Assembly: GCA_027922465.2 (NCBI GenBank)
Contig: BQMF02000067.1
Location: 893,001 to 957,000 of the forward strand
From: Turritopsis dohrnii
Lineage: Eukaryota > Cnidaria > Hydrozoa > Anthoathecata > Oceaniidae
Length of the DNA: 64,000 bases
Direction of reading: 5' to 3'
Shown: piece after piece, positions 11,375 through 21,841 of the stretch
How the letters are laid out: each line of letters opens with the position of its first letter
Numbering within the stretch: position 1 is the first letter of the stretch
Program-made: the position numbers and the translations under genes
Notes under the pieces: model-generated
What the model saw: the letters and a program-made list of their open reading frames with translations, nothing else
The model's database searches: none
Told to the model about the DNA's origin: nothing

Positions 11375-12376
11375 GTATGTAAGAACGAGGTTAACTGTTT
11401 GCAAACAAATCAGGAAGAAGCAGATACAAAGGTATTCCTTTGTGCGCAGCATGCAGCCTCACAAGGAGCAGAGAATGTTTGCATTTGTACTGTAGATAGT
11501 GACATACCAATCTATGCACTACACTTCAACGACAAAATCGATGCTCATTTGTACGTGAAAATTGGCTCCGGAAATCGAGTTCGCATCTTAGATATCGAGA
11601 ACATGGCATCTGAACTCGGATTACAATGTTGTCATGCATTACCATCATTGCATGCCTTCACCGGGAATGACTACACGAGTGCATTCCTTGGAATCGGAAA
11701 GGTGAAGGCATTCAAACTTCTAAGAAAAACAGATGCGTTCATGGAAGCATTTTCAAAGTTCGGTGATTCATTTACATTTGACGTACAACTTTTTCCTGTA
11801 CTTGAAGAATTCTTTTGTAAACTATACGGTCAAAAGTGTTCAAATGTAAATGAAGCCAGATACATGAAGTTTTGCTCAAAAGGGAAAACACCTGATCCTC
11901 AGCAACTTCCACCGACGAGAGACGCACTTTTATGCCACTGCAAACGTGTTTCGTACACTACTGCTGTTGTGAAGAGGGCTTTGGTGTGTTTCCCTGATAC
12001 GCCAACTCCTGATGGTTATGGCTGGAGTTTAAAATCGGACGGAGGTTTGGATATTCAGTGGATGCTGAGAAAACCAGCCCCTCCAGAGTTATTGGAACTA
12101 GTGTTTTGCAATTGCAAGAAATCTTCGTGTAACAACCAAGGGTGTCTATGTAAAAATCATGGACTGAAATGCACCGACTTATGCGGCTGTGATGCTTGTG
12201 AAAATGGTAGATGTGTAAAGGATAATGATGACAGTTCTGATGAAGAAGAAGGCGACGATGATGATGATGGTGATGAAGAAGAAGAACAAGAACAAGAAGA
12301 AGAAAAAAAACAAGAACAAAAAGAATTAGACGAAGATGAAAATGAATTTGAAACTGATAATGACAATCTATATTAA
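11375..12376 (+). CDS. 3' exon of a PIN/FEN-like protein with C-terminal CXC motif
   Basis: A long open exon begins after a polypyrimidine tract and AG (CTTTTTTTATTCAG) at 11375 and runs about 333 codons to a TAA at 12376; there is no upstream ATG in frame, so I treat it as the last exon. The first half carries EEADTKVFL, CTVDSDIPIYALHF and FTGNDYTS...GIGK, acidic motifs spaced as in PIN/FEN-like nucleases. Residues at about 12100-12216 form a tesmin/TSO1-type CXC pattern (FCNCKKSSCNNQGCLCK, then C-x4-C-x-C-x2-C). A run of Asp/Glu ends the protein. I recognise it as a multicopy uncharacterised invertebrate family; nuclease and DNA-binding roles are inference. A decayed relative lies at 60.7-62.4 kb. 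This exon has no internal stop. Confidence 0.65.
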   Translation, partial: VCKNEVNCLQTNQEEADTKVFLCAQHAASQGAENVCICTVDSDIPIYALHFNDKIDAHLYVKIGSGNRVRILDIENMASELGLQCCHALPSLHAFTGNDYTSAFLGIGKVKAFKLLRKTDAFMEAFSKFGDSFTFDVQLFPVLEEFFCKLYGQKCSNVNEARYMKFCSKGKTPDPQQLPPTRDALLCHCKRVSYTTAVVKRALVCFPDTPTPDGYGWSLKSDGGLDIQWMLRKPAPPELLELVFCNCKKSSCNNQGCLCKNHGLKCTDLCGCDACENGRCVKDNDDSSDEEEGDDDDDGDEEEEQEQEEEKKQEQKELDEDENEFETDNDNLY

Positions 12377-12470
12377 TTTTAAGTCATATATAGTACAATA
12401 ATGAATACAAAGGGCGTAAAATAGAAACGCTCAAATCACAATAACATTCTTGTCTTTTGTAATTATATGA

Positions 12471-12476
12471 AATAAA
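12471..12476 (+). promoter_or_regulatory. Polyadenylation signal
   Basis: AATAAA about 95 bp after the stop codon of the CXC-containing gene; a plausible 3' end for that transcript. Confidence 0.5.
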
Positions 12477-12499
12477 GTAAACATTCTCATCTTACTTTT

Positions 12500-13042
12500 C
12501 TAAGATCTATCGATTAAATCATTTTTTTTCGATTTATGAGTGACTCTTAAATTTCAACACCCTCTTATGACGTCACAATATGGGCGTTTATCTTTAATCC
12601 TCCTGGGTGGGCGCAATAAGCACTTTCACAATGGCCAGTAAAATTTTTTTAGATCTTCAGATGCATAGGAAGCCGTCAAAGTAGGTTTTGGAATGTCCAT
12701 CTTGCTGGCGCATTTTTTTGCCCATAGCGCCCTGACTATTAATATATATTATTGTTTCTAATATTGTTTTTATTATTGTATTCATACGGACCTTGTCTCT
12801 GTGCTTACTGCAAAATTTCCCACTGCCGCTTACAAAGGAGCAAAATCTATAACTTGATAATTGCCAGATAACACAAGAACACATCGAAAGGAGACCCGTA
12901 TGGACATTTAAGCCACGATACAGCATCATGAAATAACGAATTCAAGAATCCTGTATAAAGTGATTTTCTGTGTTCACGGTGATATTGTGTCTGCTAGAAA
13001 CTCATCCGTACGAATTAGATTAAAACAAAACTTGTAAATCAT
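12500..13042. other. Gene-free spacer
   Basis: No recognisable gene. One perfect TGACGTCA (CRE-like) octamer lies at about 12570. Confidence 0.4.
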
Positions 13043-13399
13043 GGTATTGGTTGAATTTGGCGAAGTTTCCACCGTAGTAGTTGTAAACTATGTATTTATT
13101 TGCCTTTTAGCTTTTACTGAAAGAAGTAGATCCAAGAAAGTAGAAGTTATAGCATATCAAGAAAGACAGAAACGAAAATGGTGCCATCTACATGTCGAGA
13201 ACAGAGACTAAACGGACAAATATCCGAAGTTTATACATCAAATGAAAAATAGAATAGGAATGAAAAAAAGAAATGAAACATACACGTTACTCGTTTTAAA
13301 CATCATTCAAGTCTATGAAGAATTGTGAATAGAAAACCAACATAAAACTTTTGATAAGTTATATTGTATTGAAAAATTACGAATTGTAGTTCAGAAATA

Positions 13400-14110
13400 T
13401 TTACATTGGATATCGATGGATGGAATAAATAAATAAATTAAGAATGATTCATAATTTGCTTATCACAATTTAATAAGGCTGGACTAATATGTTTCGAATC
13501 TCGAAAATCTGTGATTAGACGTTACTGTTTGAAAATTTGGAAGTTTTCGTAAGTACAGGTTCTTAGATTTATTGCAAAAGTTAGGCAGCCGAAAAATACC
13601 TTTACTTATAATCATCGCCGTACTGTTTGAAGATTTTGTCAATATCAACATAGAATAAATAAATTAATTACTGAATAAATTAGAAATAGATTAGAATTTC
13701 AAAAATCCGTGATGAGACTATTTGTTACACATAAACTACTTCTTACGAAAATTCTTTGTTTGTTATCACTGTAGGATTTCGTCAATATCAATGGTGGATG
13801 GAATAAATAAATAAGATAGAAATAATTCATAATTTGCATAATTACAATTTAATAACGCTAGATTGGAAGTTTTCATAAGTAAGCTACACGCTTTTAGATT
13901 TAGTGTAATACTTAGCCACAGTAATTATTTTTTTGGGAAAATGCTTCTGTTTTTAATCATCACTGTACTGCTGGAAGATAGGATTTATAAATAAATAGAT
14001 AAATAATATATAGTCAAAATACTTAAGAAAAATACTTTTTTTATATTCGCTGTATAGTTTCGAGATTTCGTCAATGTTTGTGATTTTGATTGACGTTTTG
14101 TCAATTCTTT
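13400..14110. repeat. Subterminal degenerate repeats
   Basis: GGATGGAATAAATAAATAA recurs at about 13420 and 13796, with ATAATTTGC and TTAATAAGGCT/TTAATAACGCT blocks following each. TTGAAGATTTTGTCAATATC-like and AAAATCYGTGATKAGAC blocks recur at about 190-200 bp spacing. This is an imperfect array of roughly 190 bp units inside the left end of the CACTA-like element, a position where such elements often carry transposase-binding repeats. Confidence 0.5.
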
Positions 14111-14146
14111 CAGAGCATGGTACCGCAAAAATGAATTCGCTGCATG

Positions 14147-14825
14147 CTAACACTTAACGCGTTCTTTACAAACGCCGCTTTCCTTAATAAGTCGGAGCTC
14201 CTCCACTTCGATTTCTTGAACCTCCCCCCTTTGTAGCTCTTCTTGGACTATTCTAATTGAAAAAAGCTTGTTCCAAGCAATGGCCACGAGCGATCCTGAT
14301 TGAACATTGGGTGGGTATATTTCGTCATCTTCTTCACTTTCTTTATCTTCTTGGGGCAAGTCAATATCAAAATTTATTCCTTCGGCCATTTCAGTTCCGT
14401 TCCTTTCTTTCGAGTAATTTTTCCTAATGTCTTCGTACATGGTTTGTAGAAGTTCTGCTTTCTCCCTGAGAATATGAAATTATTTGCTCAAATTAATTTA
14501 GGCTAATATGACTATAGTATTAATATACACATCATCAACATTAACTTACTTCATTTTCTGGGAATAACGTTTAGTGTTGACATATCTTCTCAATTTTTTG
14601 TCGTACTCCTTCAAGTATTTTGTGTTGGAAGGAATGTCGAGCTTTGAAAGTATCTACATTTAAAAAATATTTAAGGCTAACTTGAGAGAAGATACCTCTT
14701 TAACAAAAATATGAAGAAAATGAATAACTTACAAAGTTATTCGCGTTACCAATGTTGTACGGGCTGGTTTTCTTTAGCTCTTTATCGAGCAACTGAAATG
14801 TTTTCACTGCATGATCAGCCCAATG
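14147..14825 (-). CDS. Three 3' exons of an unrecognised gene in the CACTA-like element
   Basis: Exons 14825-14733 (93 nt), 14653-14550 (104 nt) and 14465-14147 are bounded by GTAAGT donors and AG acceptors, and all phases agree: exon 1 ends in phase 0, exon 2 ends in AA and joins G to give Lys. The reading runs HWADHAVKTFQLLDKELKKT, then KYLKEYDKKLRRYVNTKRYS, then KEKAELLQTMYEDIRKNYS and an acidic middle (SEEDDEIYPPNV), to a stop at 14147. It is helical and charged and has no domain I recognise. The 5' exons would overlap the + strand gene or have been deleted. It may be the accessory protein of the element or a captured host gene; its open frames suggest recent constraint or youth. Confidence 0.6.
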
Positions 14826-14880
14826 CTTGAAAAATAAAAATAAAAATAAAACCAATTAACGAAAGTAAGATTGTTTGCAG

Positions 14881-15811
14881 CTAAAGCAAAGAAGAACTCT
14901 AGCGTATTTCTTTGACATTCTTCAAACGCTGTACCAAAAAAAATTTTCAAACGACGTGTTAGAAAATTTGGAATATGATTTGCCCGTGGCTTTGAAGTTA
15001 TTGGAGCGCGACTGCACACTGTATCTGTCAAATGTAACTACCCACATTTTGCATCACATTGTGGAAAAGATTATGGTCCATTGTACAGTAGCTGGATGTT
15101 TCCTTTTGAACGACTAAATTCTTGGATAACACAGCGCGCAATGAACCAAAGTAAAACAGAGGAGTGCATAATGGAGACTGTTCAGGTAAGTCTTTTCTTA
15201 TGACTGAGTTATCCTCCAATGGAAGCAATGTACTATAATTCCTTTAACTCTTATGATCTTCTAAGATTTTAGACTGGATTCTATATTCCCAATTTATTAA
15301 TAAATTTGATCATCTTTGAGACTTAGACAACAGTTTAACAGAAACAATTAATCGTGCATTTGAACGTGATGGGGTAGTGTCTAAAGATCATAAAGAAAGT
15401 CATTTGACCCTTAACGAAAGACAACAACAACAGATTGGGTTTGCAGCATCAGAGGCAACAAAATATGATTGCCTTGATAGCCCGGTAAGATTGATGTGTG
15501 ATGATGTGGTGTATCGAATTGGTGATATCATTTATGTAGGAAGATTATGAGGATTTGGCGAAATTATTTGCCTATTTATGGTAAACGACGAAAGATGGAT
15601 TGATGTCAAACTGTATAAAGATGTGAAGCAAGATGACGAAGGTCATCTTTATTTTTCAGATGGTAAACATGAAAATGAGCCTACAACGATACCTCTGGAT
15701 GATCAAATTAGCGATCCGTTGATAACCTGTGTCGACGAAAATATGTTGTGGTTCGTGAGTTATCCAAGTGAACTTAAGTATTCATGGTTGGAAGGACACT
15801 TTAATTTATGA
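14881..15811 (+). pseudogene. CACTA (EnSpm)-type transposase, C-terminal remnant
   Basis: After a TTGTTTGCAG acceptor, the exon 14881-15185 encodes a helical stretch (DILQTLYQKKF, NLEYDLPVALKLLERD) and, after a frameshift near 15070, SSWMFPFERLNSWITQRAMN, then a GTAAGT donor. The GPxYxxWMFPFERLN layout matches the DUF4218-like part of CACTA-associated transposases. A second coding block from about 15327 (INRAFERDGVVSKDHKES) continues past an in-frame TGA (YVGRL*GFGEIICLF) to EGHFNL at 15811. The catalytic N-terminal part is absent. Exon joins between the blocks do not keep phase as I read them. Confidence 0.6.
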
Positions 15812-17009
15812 ATTTATGTTCAATGAATTTGCAACAAGTTGTCTTTTTTTTCTTTATAGTAAGTTAAATATACATCATTAATTGGAGCATTAAATTACGT
15901 TGTCCCCATAATTGTCAAAGTCAGAAAACAATTCTTGAAAAAACAAACATTACACCCTTCACACCCTTTAAGTTAGTGTCTGAAATGATGGATGATATCA
16001 AGTATATTTTAATACTTCATGTTAAACCTTTCACTTTTCAATAATATCCTGGTGCTATAAAAATCTCTTTAGCTCTGTCTTCTTACAAGGATTCAACATA
16101 ACTATTCGTAAACCAATTACAAAGAAAAAACATTTCTTCTAGTTGATACAACTTTACTTTATTTATTTATTTTATCCATGGCAGTATGTTAATATTCCGA
16201 TGTAAATATTTCTGAACTATACAAAGATCATTTTTTATCGTATTCTGCCTCGTTTTCAATATTTTATACCAGGACATCCAAATCTTCTGTGCTCAATCAT
16301 AACAGTAACTATTACTTATTACAGTAATTGCACACTACCGAAATGATTCCCGTGACATTCTGTTACCATGTCAACCATTGTGAAAACGAGGCTGAATATG
16401 ATAAAAAAAATTTTCAATACAATATAACTTATCAAAAGTTTTATGTTTGTTTTCTATTCACAATTCTTCATAGACTTGAATGATGTTTAAAACGAGTAAC
16501 GTTTCTTTTCTTCGTTCCTATTCTTTTTTTTTATTCGATGTCTAAACTTGGGATATTTGTCCGTTTAGTCTCTGTTCTCGACATGTAGATGGCACAATTT
16601 TCATTTCTGTCTTTCTTGATATGTTATAAGTTCTACTTTCTTGGATCTACCTCTTTCAGTAAAAGCTAAAAGGCAAATAAATACAAAGTTAACAACTACT
16701 ACGGTGCAGATTTCGCCAAATTCAACCAATCCACGTTTTCTTTCCTCCAACCTATTTTCCTACCAGATAAATACAATATATCTCATAGAAAACGTCCTAA
16801 CTTGTGAACATTAGGCAAATATAAAGTTTTGGTGTGAACTTGTATAATTTGAACTATCTGTAATTCGAAGAAATTTTAAATCCACCCTGAATGTTCGAAT
16901 TTAGTGAGAGTTGACTGTATCTGGCTTTCACGAATTTAGTATCTTCGCTGGCTACATTTCGGGTGCTCAGCTACATAGGCAGTTGCTACGTTCTTTAACC
17001 CTACCTACT

Positions 17010-17937
17010 ACTAAAGTCTGTGTAAAAATAGTGTGCACACTTTTAAGATTTGCTTGCCATTTGCTCAATACTGAATCAATTTTAACAAATTTGGTATCGT
17101 TGGATAGATATTAAAAAGCACAATATTCTACAAAAATAAAAAAAACCAAAAAAGAAAAAGAAAATGCAGAAAACAGAAGATGAAAAAAACAAAGTTTTTA
17201 TACAAAAGTCATATATATTTGATTTTTATATCATTGGAAACCTTATTCTTTTGCGATTTCAAAAATATATATGTTTAATGGAAAATTTTCATTAGTTTTT
17301 GGAATATTGCAGCAACGATGCTATTACTTAGAACATTTTAGACTTTTCAACCATTTGCAATTTTTAAAAAACCGGGGGTTACTTTATAAATAATTTTATA
17401 GTGCATTTAGTTATACATTATTCAAAACAATTACATATTTAATAATACAAAGATGGAATAATAGTGTAATCTAGACTTTGATTTGATTGATGTGATTTGT
17501 TTATTACTTTCACACCATAAAAAATGTGTTAATGTTCTTGCTTAAGTACAAGTACAATTACTGTGTTTTCAGATATTTCCCCCGTCTTTCAAAAATCAAC
17601 AAAACTGCCAAAATTTCAATATACCCTCAAATGTATCATAATAAACAAAAACTAATGAAAATTTTCCATTAAACATATATATTTTTGAAATCGCAAAAGA
17701 ATAAGGTTTCCAATGATATAAAAATCAAATATATATGACTTTTGTATAAAAAGTTTGTTTTTTTCATCTTCTGTTTTCTTCATTTTCTTTTTCTTTTTTG
17801 GGTTGTTTTATTTCTGTAGAATATTGTGCTTTTTAATGTCTATCCAACGATACCAAATTTGTTAAAATTGATTCAGTATTGAGCAAATGGCAAGCAAATC
17901 TTAAAAGTGTGCACACTATTTTTACACAGACTTTAGT
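17010..17937. mobile_element. Foldback element with 292 bp inverted arms
   Basis: The arms 17010-17301 and 17646-17937 are close inverted copies beginning ACTAAAGTCTGTGTAAAAAT, around a 344 bp AT-rich spacer. No protein is encoded. The immediate flanks do not give an obvious target duplication. It sits about 280 bp outside the CACTA-like element but shares no sequence with its ends. Best called an unclassified foldback or long-inverted-repeat MITE. Confidence 0.7.
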
Positions 17938-17986
17938 TTATTGACCGGTATATCTAAACGTTTGGCGCTCTGAAATAGAAATTGTA

Positions 17987-18060
17987 CTAGCCGCCAAGGC
18001 GGCGTCGCTCGCCGCGCATGTTTAGGATGCGTTGTGTCACCTCCCAAAGAGTTCACAAAA
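17987..18060 (-). mobile_element. Helitron family A, 3' end
   Basis: The reverse-strand terminus CTAGCCGCCAAGGCGGC, preceded by A, marks a family A 3' end on the minus strand, with the GCATCC...GTGTCACC variant beyond the hairpin. The interior soon diverges from other A copies and no 5' end was found. Confidence 0.6.
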
Positions 18061-18077
18061 ATGGAATTAAGGAATTG

Positions 18078-18560
18078 TATAGTCAGTAATATGAAATCAT
18101 TTTTAACACTTTTATAGAGATTAACTCCTCTTATTTGCATGTTCTTAAGTTCGAATGTATGAAATTATTATACCGACTCCCGGGTAAACATTTCCGTTTT
18201 CTTTCTTGGACATGCAGTCACTATGTCATTAACATGTGATAATACAACGGTGACTAAAAGTATTCTAGGTGTTAAAGGTACAATAGTCCATATGACAACA
18301 TGAGTTAGATACAGAAAAGCAACATCTAACGGCCAATACGTTTAATGCTAATTTAGTCTATAAACGAGAAAATATTGGACAATAGTTCAAGTTATATTCT
18401 CAATATATATTTACAATGTATAATCAGATAAATATGAAATCACTTTGAACACTTTTATAGAGAAAAACTGTGGAACAAAGTTACTTCTTATAAGCATGTT
18501 CTTAAGTTAGTTTTTCTCGAGAATATATGAAACCCATGTGATTATTATACAGACTCCAGG
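18078..18560. repeat. Imperfect direct repeat, ~345 bp apart
   Basis: A block containing ATATGAAATCA...ACACTTTTATAGAGA, GCATGTTCTTAAGTT and ATTATTATACMGACTCC occurs at about 18078-18200 and again at 18421-18560. The copies are diverged. No function visible. Confidence 0.5.
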
Positions 18561-18716
18561 GGAAAAACTTGGTTATCCCAAGTCAAAGGGGATTGACTAA
18601 GTCTATTCTTCCAGAAGAAACCGTATGGATGGGTAAAATAAACATTGCTCATTGGGACTTGGAAGAAATGGTAACTTTCAAAAAAAGGGTGGGGGATGTC
18701 ACTGAATCAAAAACAA

Positions 18717-18788
18717 CTAGCAGCCAAGGCGGCGTTGCTCATCATCCATGTCCACCTGCTCTGTATCACTGTATCAATAAACGTCAAA
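18717..18788 (-). mobile_element. Helitron family A, 3' end interrupted by Helitron B
   Basis: CTAGCAGCCAAGGCGGCG, preceded by A, through AATAAACGTCAAA is the last 72 bp of family A on the minus strand. Other copies continue TTTCCTTATAAACGG (22.03 kb); here a family B start follows directly, with A on its 5' side, so B inserted into this A copy. The remainder of A was not found on the far side. Confidence 0.6.
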
Positions 18789-19302
18789 TCTTATTATAAT
18801 AATCTGCGCTGTGTGTCACACTTTTATTTTAGAGAGTGATATATTTAGTTTTAATTTACGGTCATCGTCCTCTTATGTGCGCGTAAAACCACGTAGAGCG
18901 ACAGAGACTTTTTTCACGATCATTCCAAAAGCACGTGGCATTATTTGACGTGAGTTTTTTTATGATCACGGGGGAATCATTACATTGCATCCCCAATCAA
19001 ACGCAACAATTAGGGGAAATATCTCGAGAACCAATAGGGAAAACTGACGCTTTTTAGGGTCTGCGATACGAGTGACGGGGTGACGCAACATTTGGGCCTA
19101 AATTTTATTTGGTACTTCGGATATGACGTCATCACAATCTTTGATCGACAAAACGATCCCATACATTTTTTCAATCAGTTTTTCAAGCTCTACAACATGG
19201 TTACATTTTCCGTTTCATCACGCGGATCGTTAACGGAAATGGCAATTTTGACCCATCCTTTTCGAAGTTAAGTTTGGTAAAAAGGTTTTACCCGTGATAC
19301 TA
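18789..19302 (+). mobile_element. Helitron family B, near full length
   Basis: Starts TCTTATTATAATAATCTGCG with the CACACTTTTATTTTAGAGAG block, runs through the conserved body (TGACGTCATCACAATC, GATCCCATACATTTTTT), and ends in the GGTAAAAAGGTTTTACC hairpin and GATACTA. The final G of CTAG is missing or replaced by the next element, which starts TCTACTTATAATAATCC immediately. 514 bp, non-coding. Confidence 0.75.
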
Positions 19303-21230
19303 TCTACTTATAATAATCCGCAATCGTGTGTAACACATTTAACTTAGAGAGTGGTGGGTTTTTTTTCAAATTTACGGAAACGAGAGCTTGATGATCTAGC
19401 ATTTTTTAAGCTAAAAGAGTTTGGTGACATGCCTGCATATTTTGATACAATGAGTTGTGCTGAATATCATTGTGTTCCTCTCTTGAAATTACTTGCGGAA
19501 TACTATGCTCTAATCAATAATCAAGATGAAACACATGTAAAGGAATTAGTTAAAGATGATCACGCTTTTAGACGTAAACTTGTATTTGAAAATCTCCACA
19601 TTGTAACCAATTATTTTGATAAGCGCTGCATTAACTACTATTCAACCGTAATGAAAGAAGTCTTGCAGTACTCTGATGTCTGGTGGCGATACGAATTTGC
19701 TAAAAGCCGTGGTGAAATTCATAGCCGTGCTATTGTTTTCAGCAAGAAGCATGATCAGAAAGTAAGATCTATATTAAGCCATTCTGATGAACCTGCAGAA
19801 GAACTAAGAAATTGGCTTCAGACAAATACTTCTAATGATGTTGAAGCTGGTATATATTCTCCTGGTTTTGTATCCATGCCTCCTGCCGGTGGAGAAGTAA
19901 AATATTATGAAAGCGGTAACAAAGAATGGGCTCCCAACAAAAATAAATGGGTAGCTCCGGAAGGAACACAACAAGGAACTATGCAACTCTTTTAAATTTG
20001 CCTATTTGTAATTTAAGACTTGCTAATTCCCTCCAAGAGTTGCCATTGTTATAGTGTTAAAACGACTCTTGGAAATTAAAAGAAATACTGGAAAACTTGA
20101 ACAGGTCCGATTGTTAATACAGGGAACTGCAGGTACCGGCAAGACATGTGTTAAATGCCATTACTTATATAGCAAGAAGGTTATAAAAAGCTAATGGTGC
20201 TGTTATGAACTTAGCCCCTACTGGAGCAGTTGCAGTTTTGATTCCGAATGGTATAACAATCCACTCTACGACTCCTATTCCTAGAAACACAAAAGAATCA
20301 AAGTCTGCTCAAATGACTGATTATCCAATGAACAATAAAGCACTGAGTAAACTATGAAAATTCACAGATACACATAATGAAACAGATAATCCTTTGAATA
20401 CCCTGTTACTTAGCATTGATGAAAGGAGGCATCGTGATAAAAGAATTGTAGCACGGTGTAGTCATCGCTTTAATGAAGCTACTGGTGCAAAAAATTGTGC
20501 CTTTTGAAATATTCCTGTTGTTGGGACCTATTAACTCAACGGATTTACATGTCCCTCCTAAAAACTCTGACGGTCCTGACACATTTGCTGGTTATACATT
20601 ATATCGATCCTTTAATGAATGTATTGTATTAAATGAAACAATGCGCCAAGGCCCTGATGAAATTAATCTGTTAAAACGGCTTTTGAGAATTAGAAATGGA
20701 GCTGTTACCCAACAAGATTTACCTATACACAAGCAGAGGCTGTTTTCTCATGATAAAGTAATAACGTTGATAGAAACTTGGGCTGAGGTAAATGAAGAGA
20801 ACAAAAGGAAGTTGAGGGACTTAGGAATTGGCATTCTGCTGTTGTTCCTTCGACTGGAAGTGGGAAACATCACAGTACAATTGAAAAACAGTGTGGACAA
20901 ATTGTTCATAAAGCATTACTTGTTGTTGGATCCACAGTAATCTTGATTAAAAATCAAATAGGATTAACATCTTTAGGTCTAAACAATGGAGCAATAGGTA
21001 AAATTGTAAGCATTCTATATGTAAAAAATGAAAAACCTGAGTTTCCTGAAGCTGTTGTTGTACATTTTCCTGGATACAAAGGACCAGCTTGGATAGACGA
21101 ACACCCTAAATGGGTTCCTATCCCTTTCAATGAAAGCAGATGTGAAAACAATTGTTGTTACCCAAGTGGGCATGAGTCGTCCGTCCCTCAAATTTTTGGA
21201 CGTCTGTCAACAAGCGTGAAATGATATTGA
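19303..21230 (+). mobile_element. Helitron family B relative with coding remnants
   Basis: The 5' end TCTACTTATAATAATCCGC and the following AGAGAGTG block are those of family B, and about 50 bp later Rep-helicase coding sequence begins. This links the small B elements to a coding relative. No B-type 3' hairpin was found downstream, so the right limit is only the end of recognisable helicase sequence. Confidence 0.6.
19351..21224 (+). pseudogene. Helitron Rep-helicase (HUH Rep plus Pif1-type helicase), decayed
   Basis: The first frame (19351-19995) is a Helitron Rep-type region: MPAYFDTMSCAEYH, then WWRYEFAKSRGEIHSR, then MPPAGGEVKYYES...WAPNKNKWVAPEG. The metal-binding HxH site expected after SRG reads H-S-R, so a catalytic His appears lost. 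The zinc-finger N-terminus is absent and the frame ends before the catalytic tyrosines. From about 20100, frameshifted pieces of a Pif1-type helicase follow: Walker A GTAGTGKT, then MNLAPTGAVAVL and ITIHSTTPIPRN, LLSIDERRHRD, NSTDLHVPP, LNETMRQGP, and the C-terminal block ending near 21224. At least four frame changes and several stops. Rep nicks and rejoins DNA and the helicase unwinds it during rolling-circle transposition; this copy cannot. Confidence 0.85.
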
Positions 21231-21290
21231 CAAGCGTGAAATGATGTTGACTAGCGTGAAATGATGTTGACTAGCTAAAATGAAGCGGGA
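21211..21290. repeat. 20 bp tandem repeat
   Basis: Three adjacent copies of CAAGCGTGAAATGATGTTGA (variants CTAGCG.., ..ATATTGA) at 21211-21270, followed by a decayed fourth. It begins just where helicase homology ends. Confidence 0.8.
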
Positions 21291-21841
21291 AATGATAAGG
21301 ACGCGATTATTTGTCAGGGAAAACGCGAAATGAATCGAAAGTACGTAAACTAAGGGATATTTTCTGGCAGAATGTATTTGTTTGTGGGCAGTAGTAACAT
21401 TTTTTTTAAAAAAATAAATGTAACTTGGCTGATATTTTTATTAATAGTTCTTTTAGCTATCTGTACAAAGCAATAACAATGTAACTAAATACAAGAACGA
21501 TAAAGTATTAGTAAGTACAATAATGATTAAAATGGAATCATATATGTATAATTTTACCACAAAATTAAAAGTATAACCCAACAGTTATAAGCTTCTTTAT
21601 ATGAACACAAAATTTCAGATTTTACCAAACGTCTGTCATCACCAAAAAAAGGAAAACCGATGATTTGAATGCTATTTCACCAAAGTTTCAACTTAGTTTT
21701 TATTTACGTGTGTATAACTCAACAGGAAAATACAACACCATTTAGATAAGCTTTCTGGTATTGTTTTTATGTATATAACTTCTTTTATAATTTATAATTT
21801 CTTTGTAATTTCTTTCTTTATGTATATAATTTCTTTCTTCT

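Larger units (their letters stand above)
13043..16732. mobile_element. CACTA/EnSpm-like element with long inverted ends
   Basis: Left arm 13043-13377 and right arm 16413-16732 are inverted copies of each other, with small differences. Both outer ends read ATTGGTTGAATTTGGCGAA just inside the boundary. Inside are a + strand gene resembling the C-terminal portion of invertebrate CACTA (EnSpm) transposases and a - strand gene with three spliced exons, running away from each other from about 14830-14880. The left subterminal region has degenerate repeats. No CACTA terminal sequence and no clear target duplication were found, so the assignment rests on the protein and the outer edges are approximate. 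Confidence 0.6.

Noticed and set aside
12157..12366. Serine-rich minus-strand frame
   Set aside because: Antisense of the Asp/Glu-rich tail of the CXC-containing exon; low-complexity shadow.
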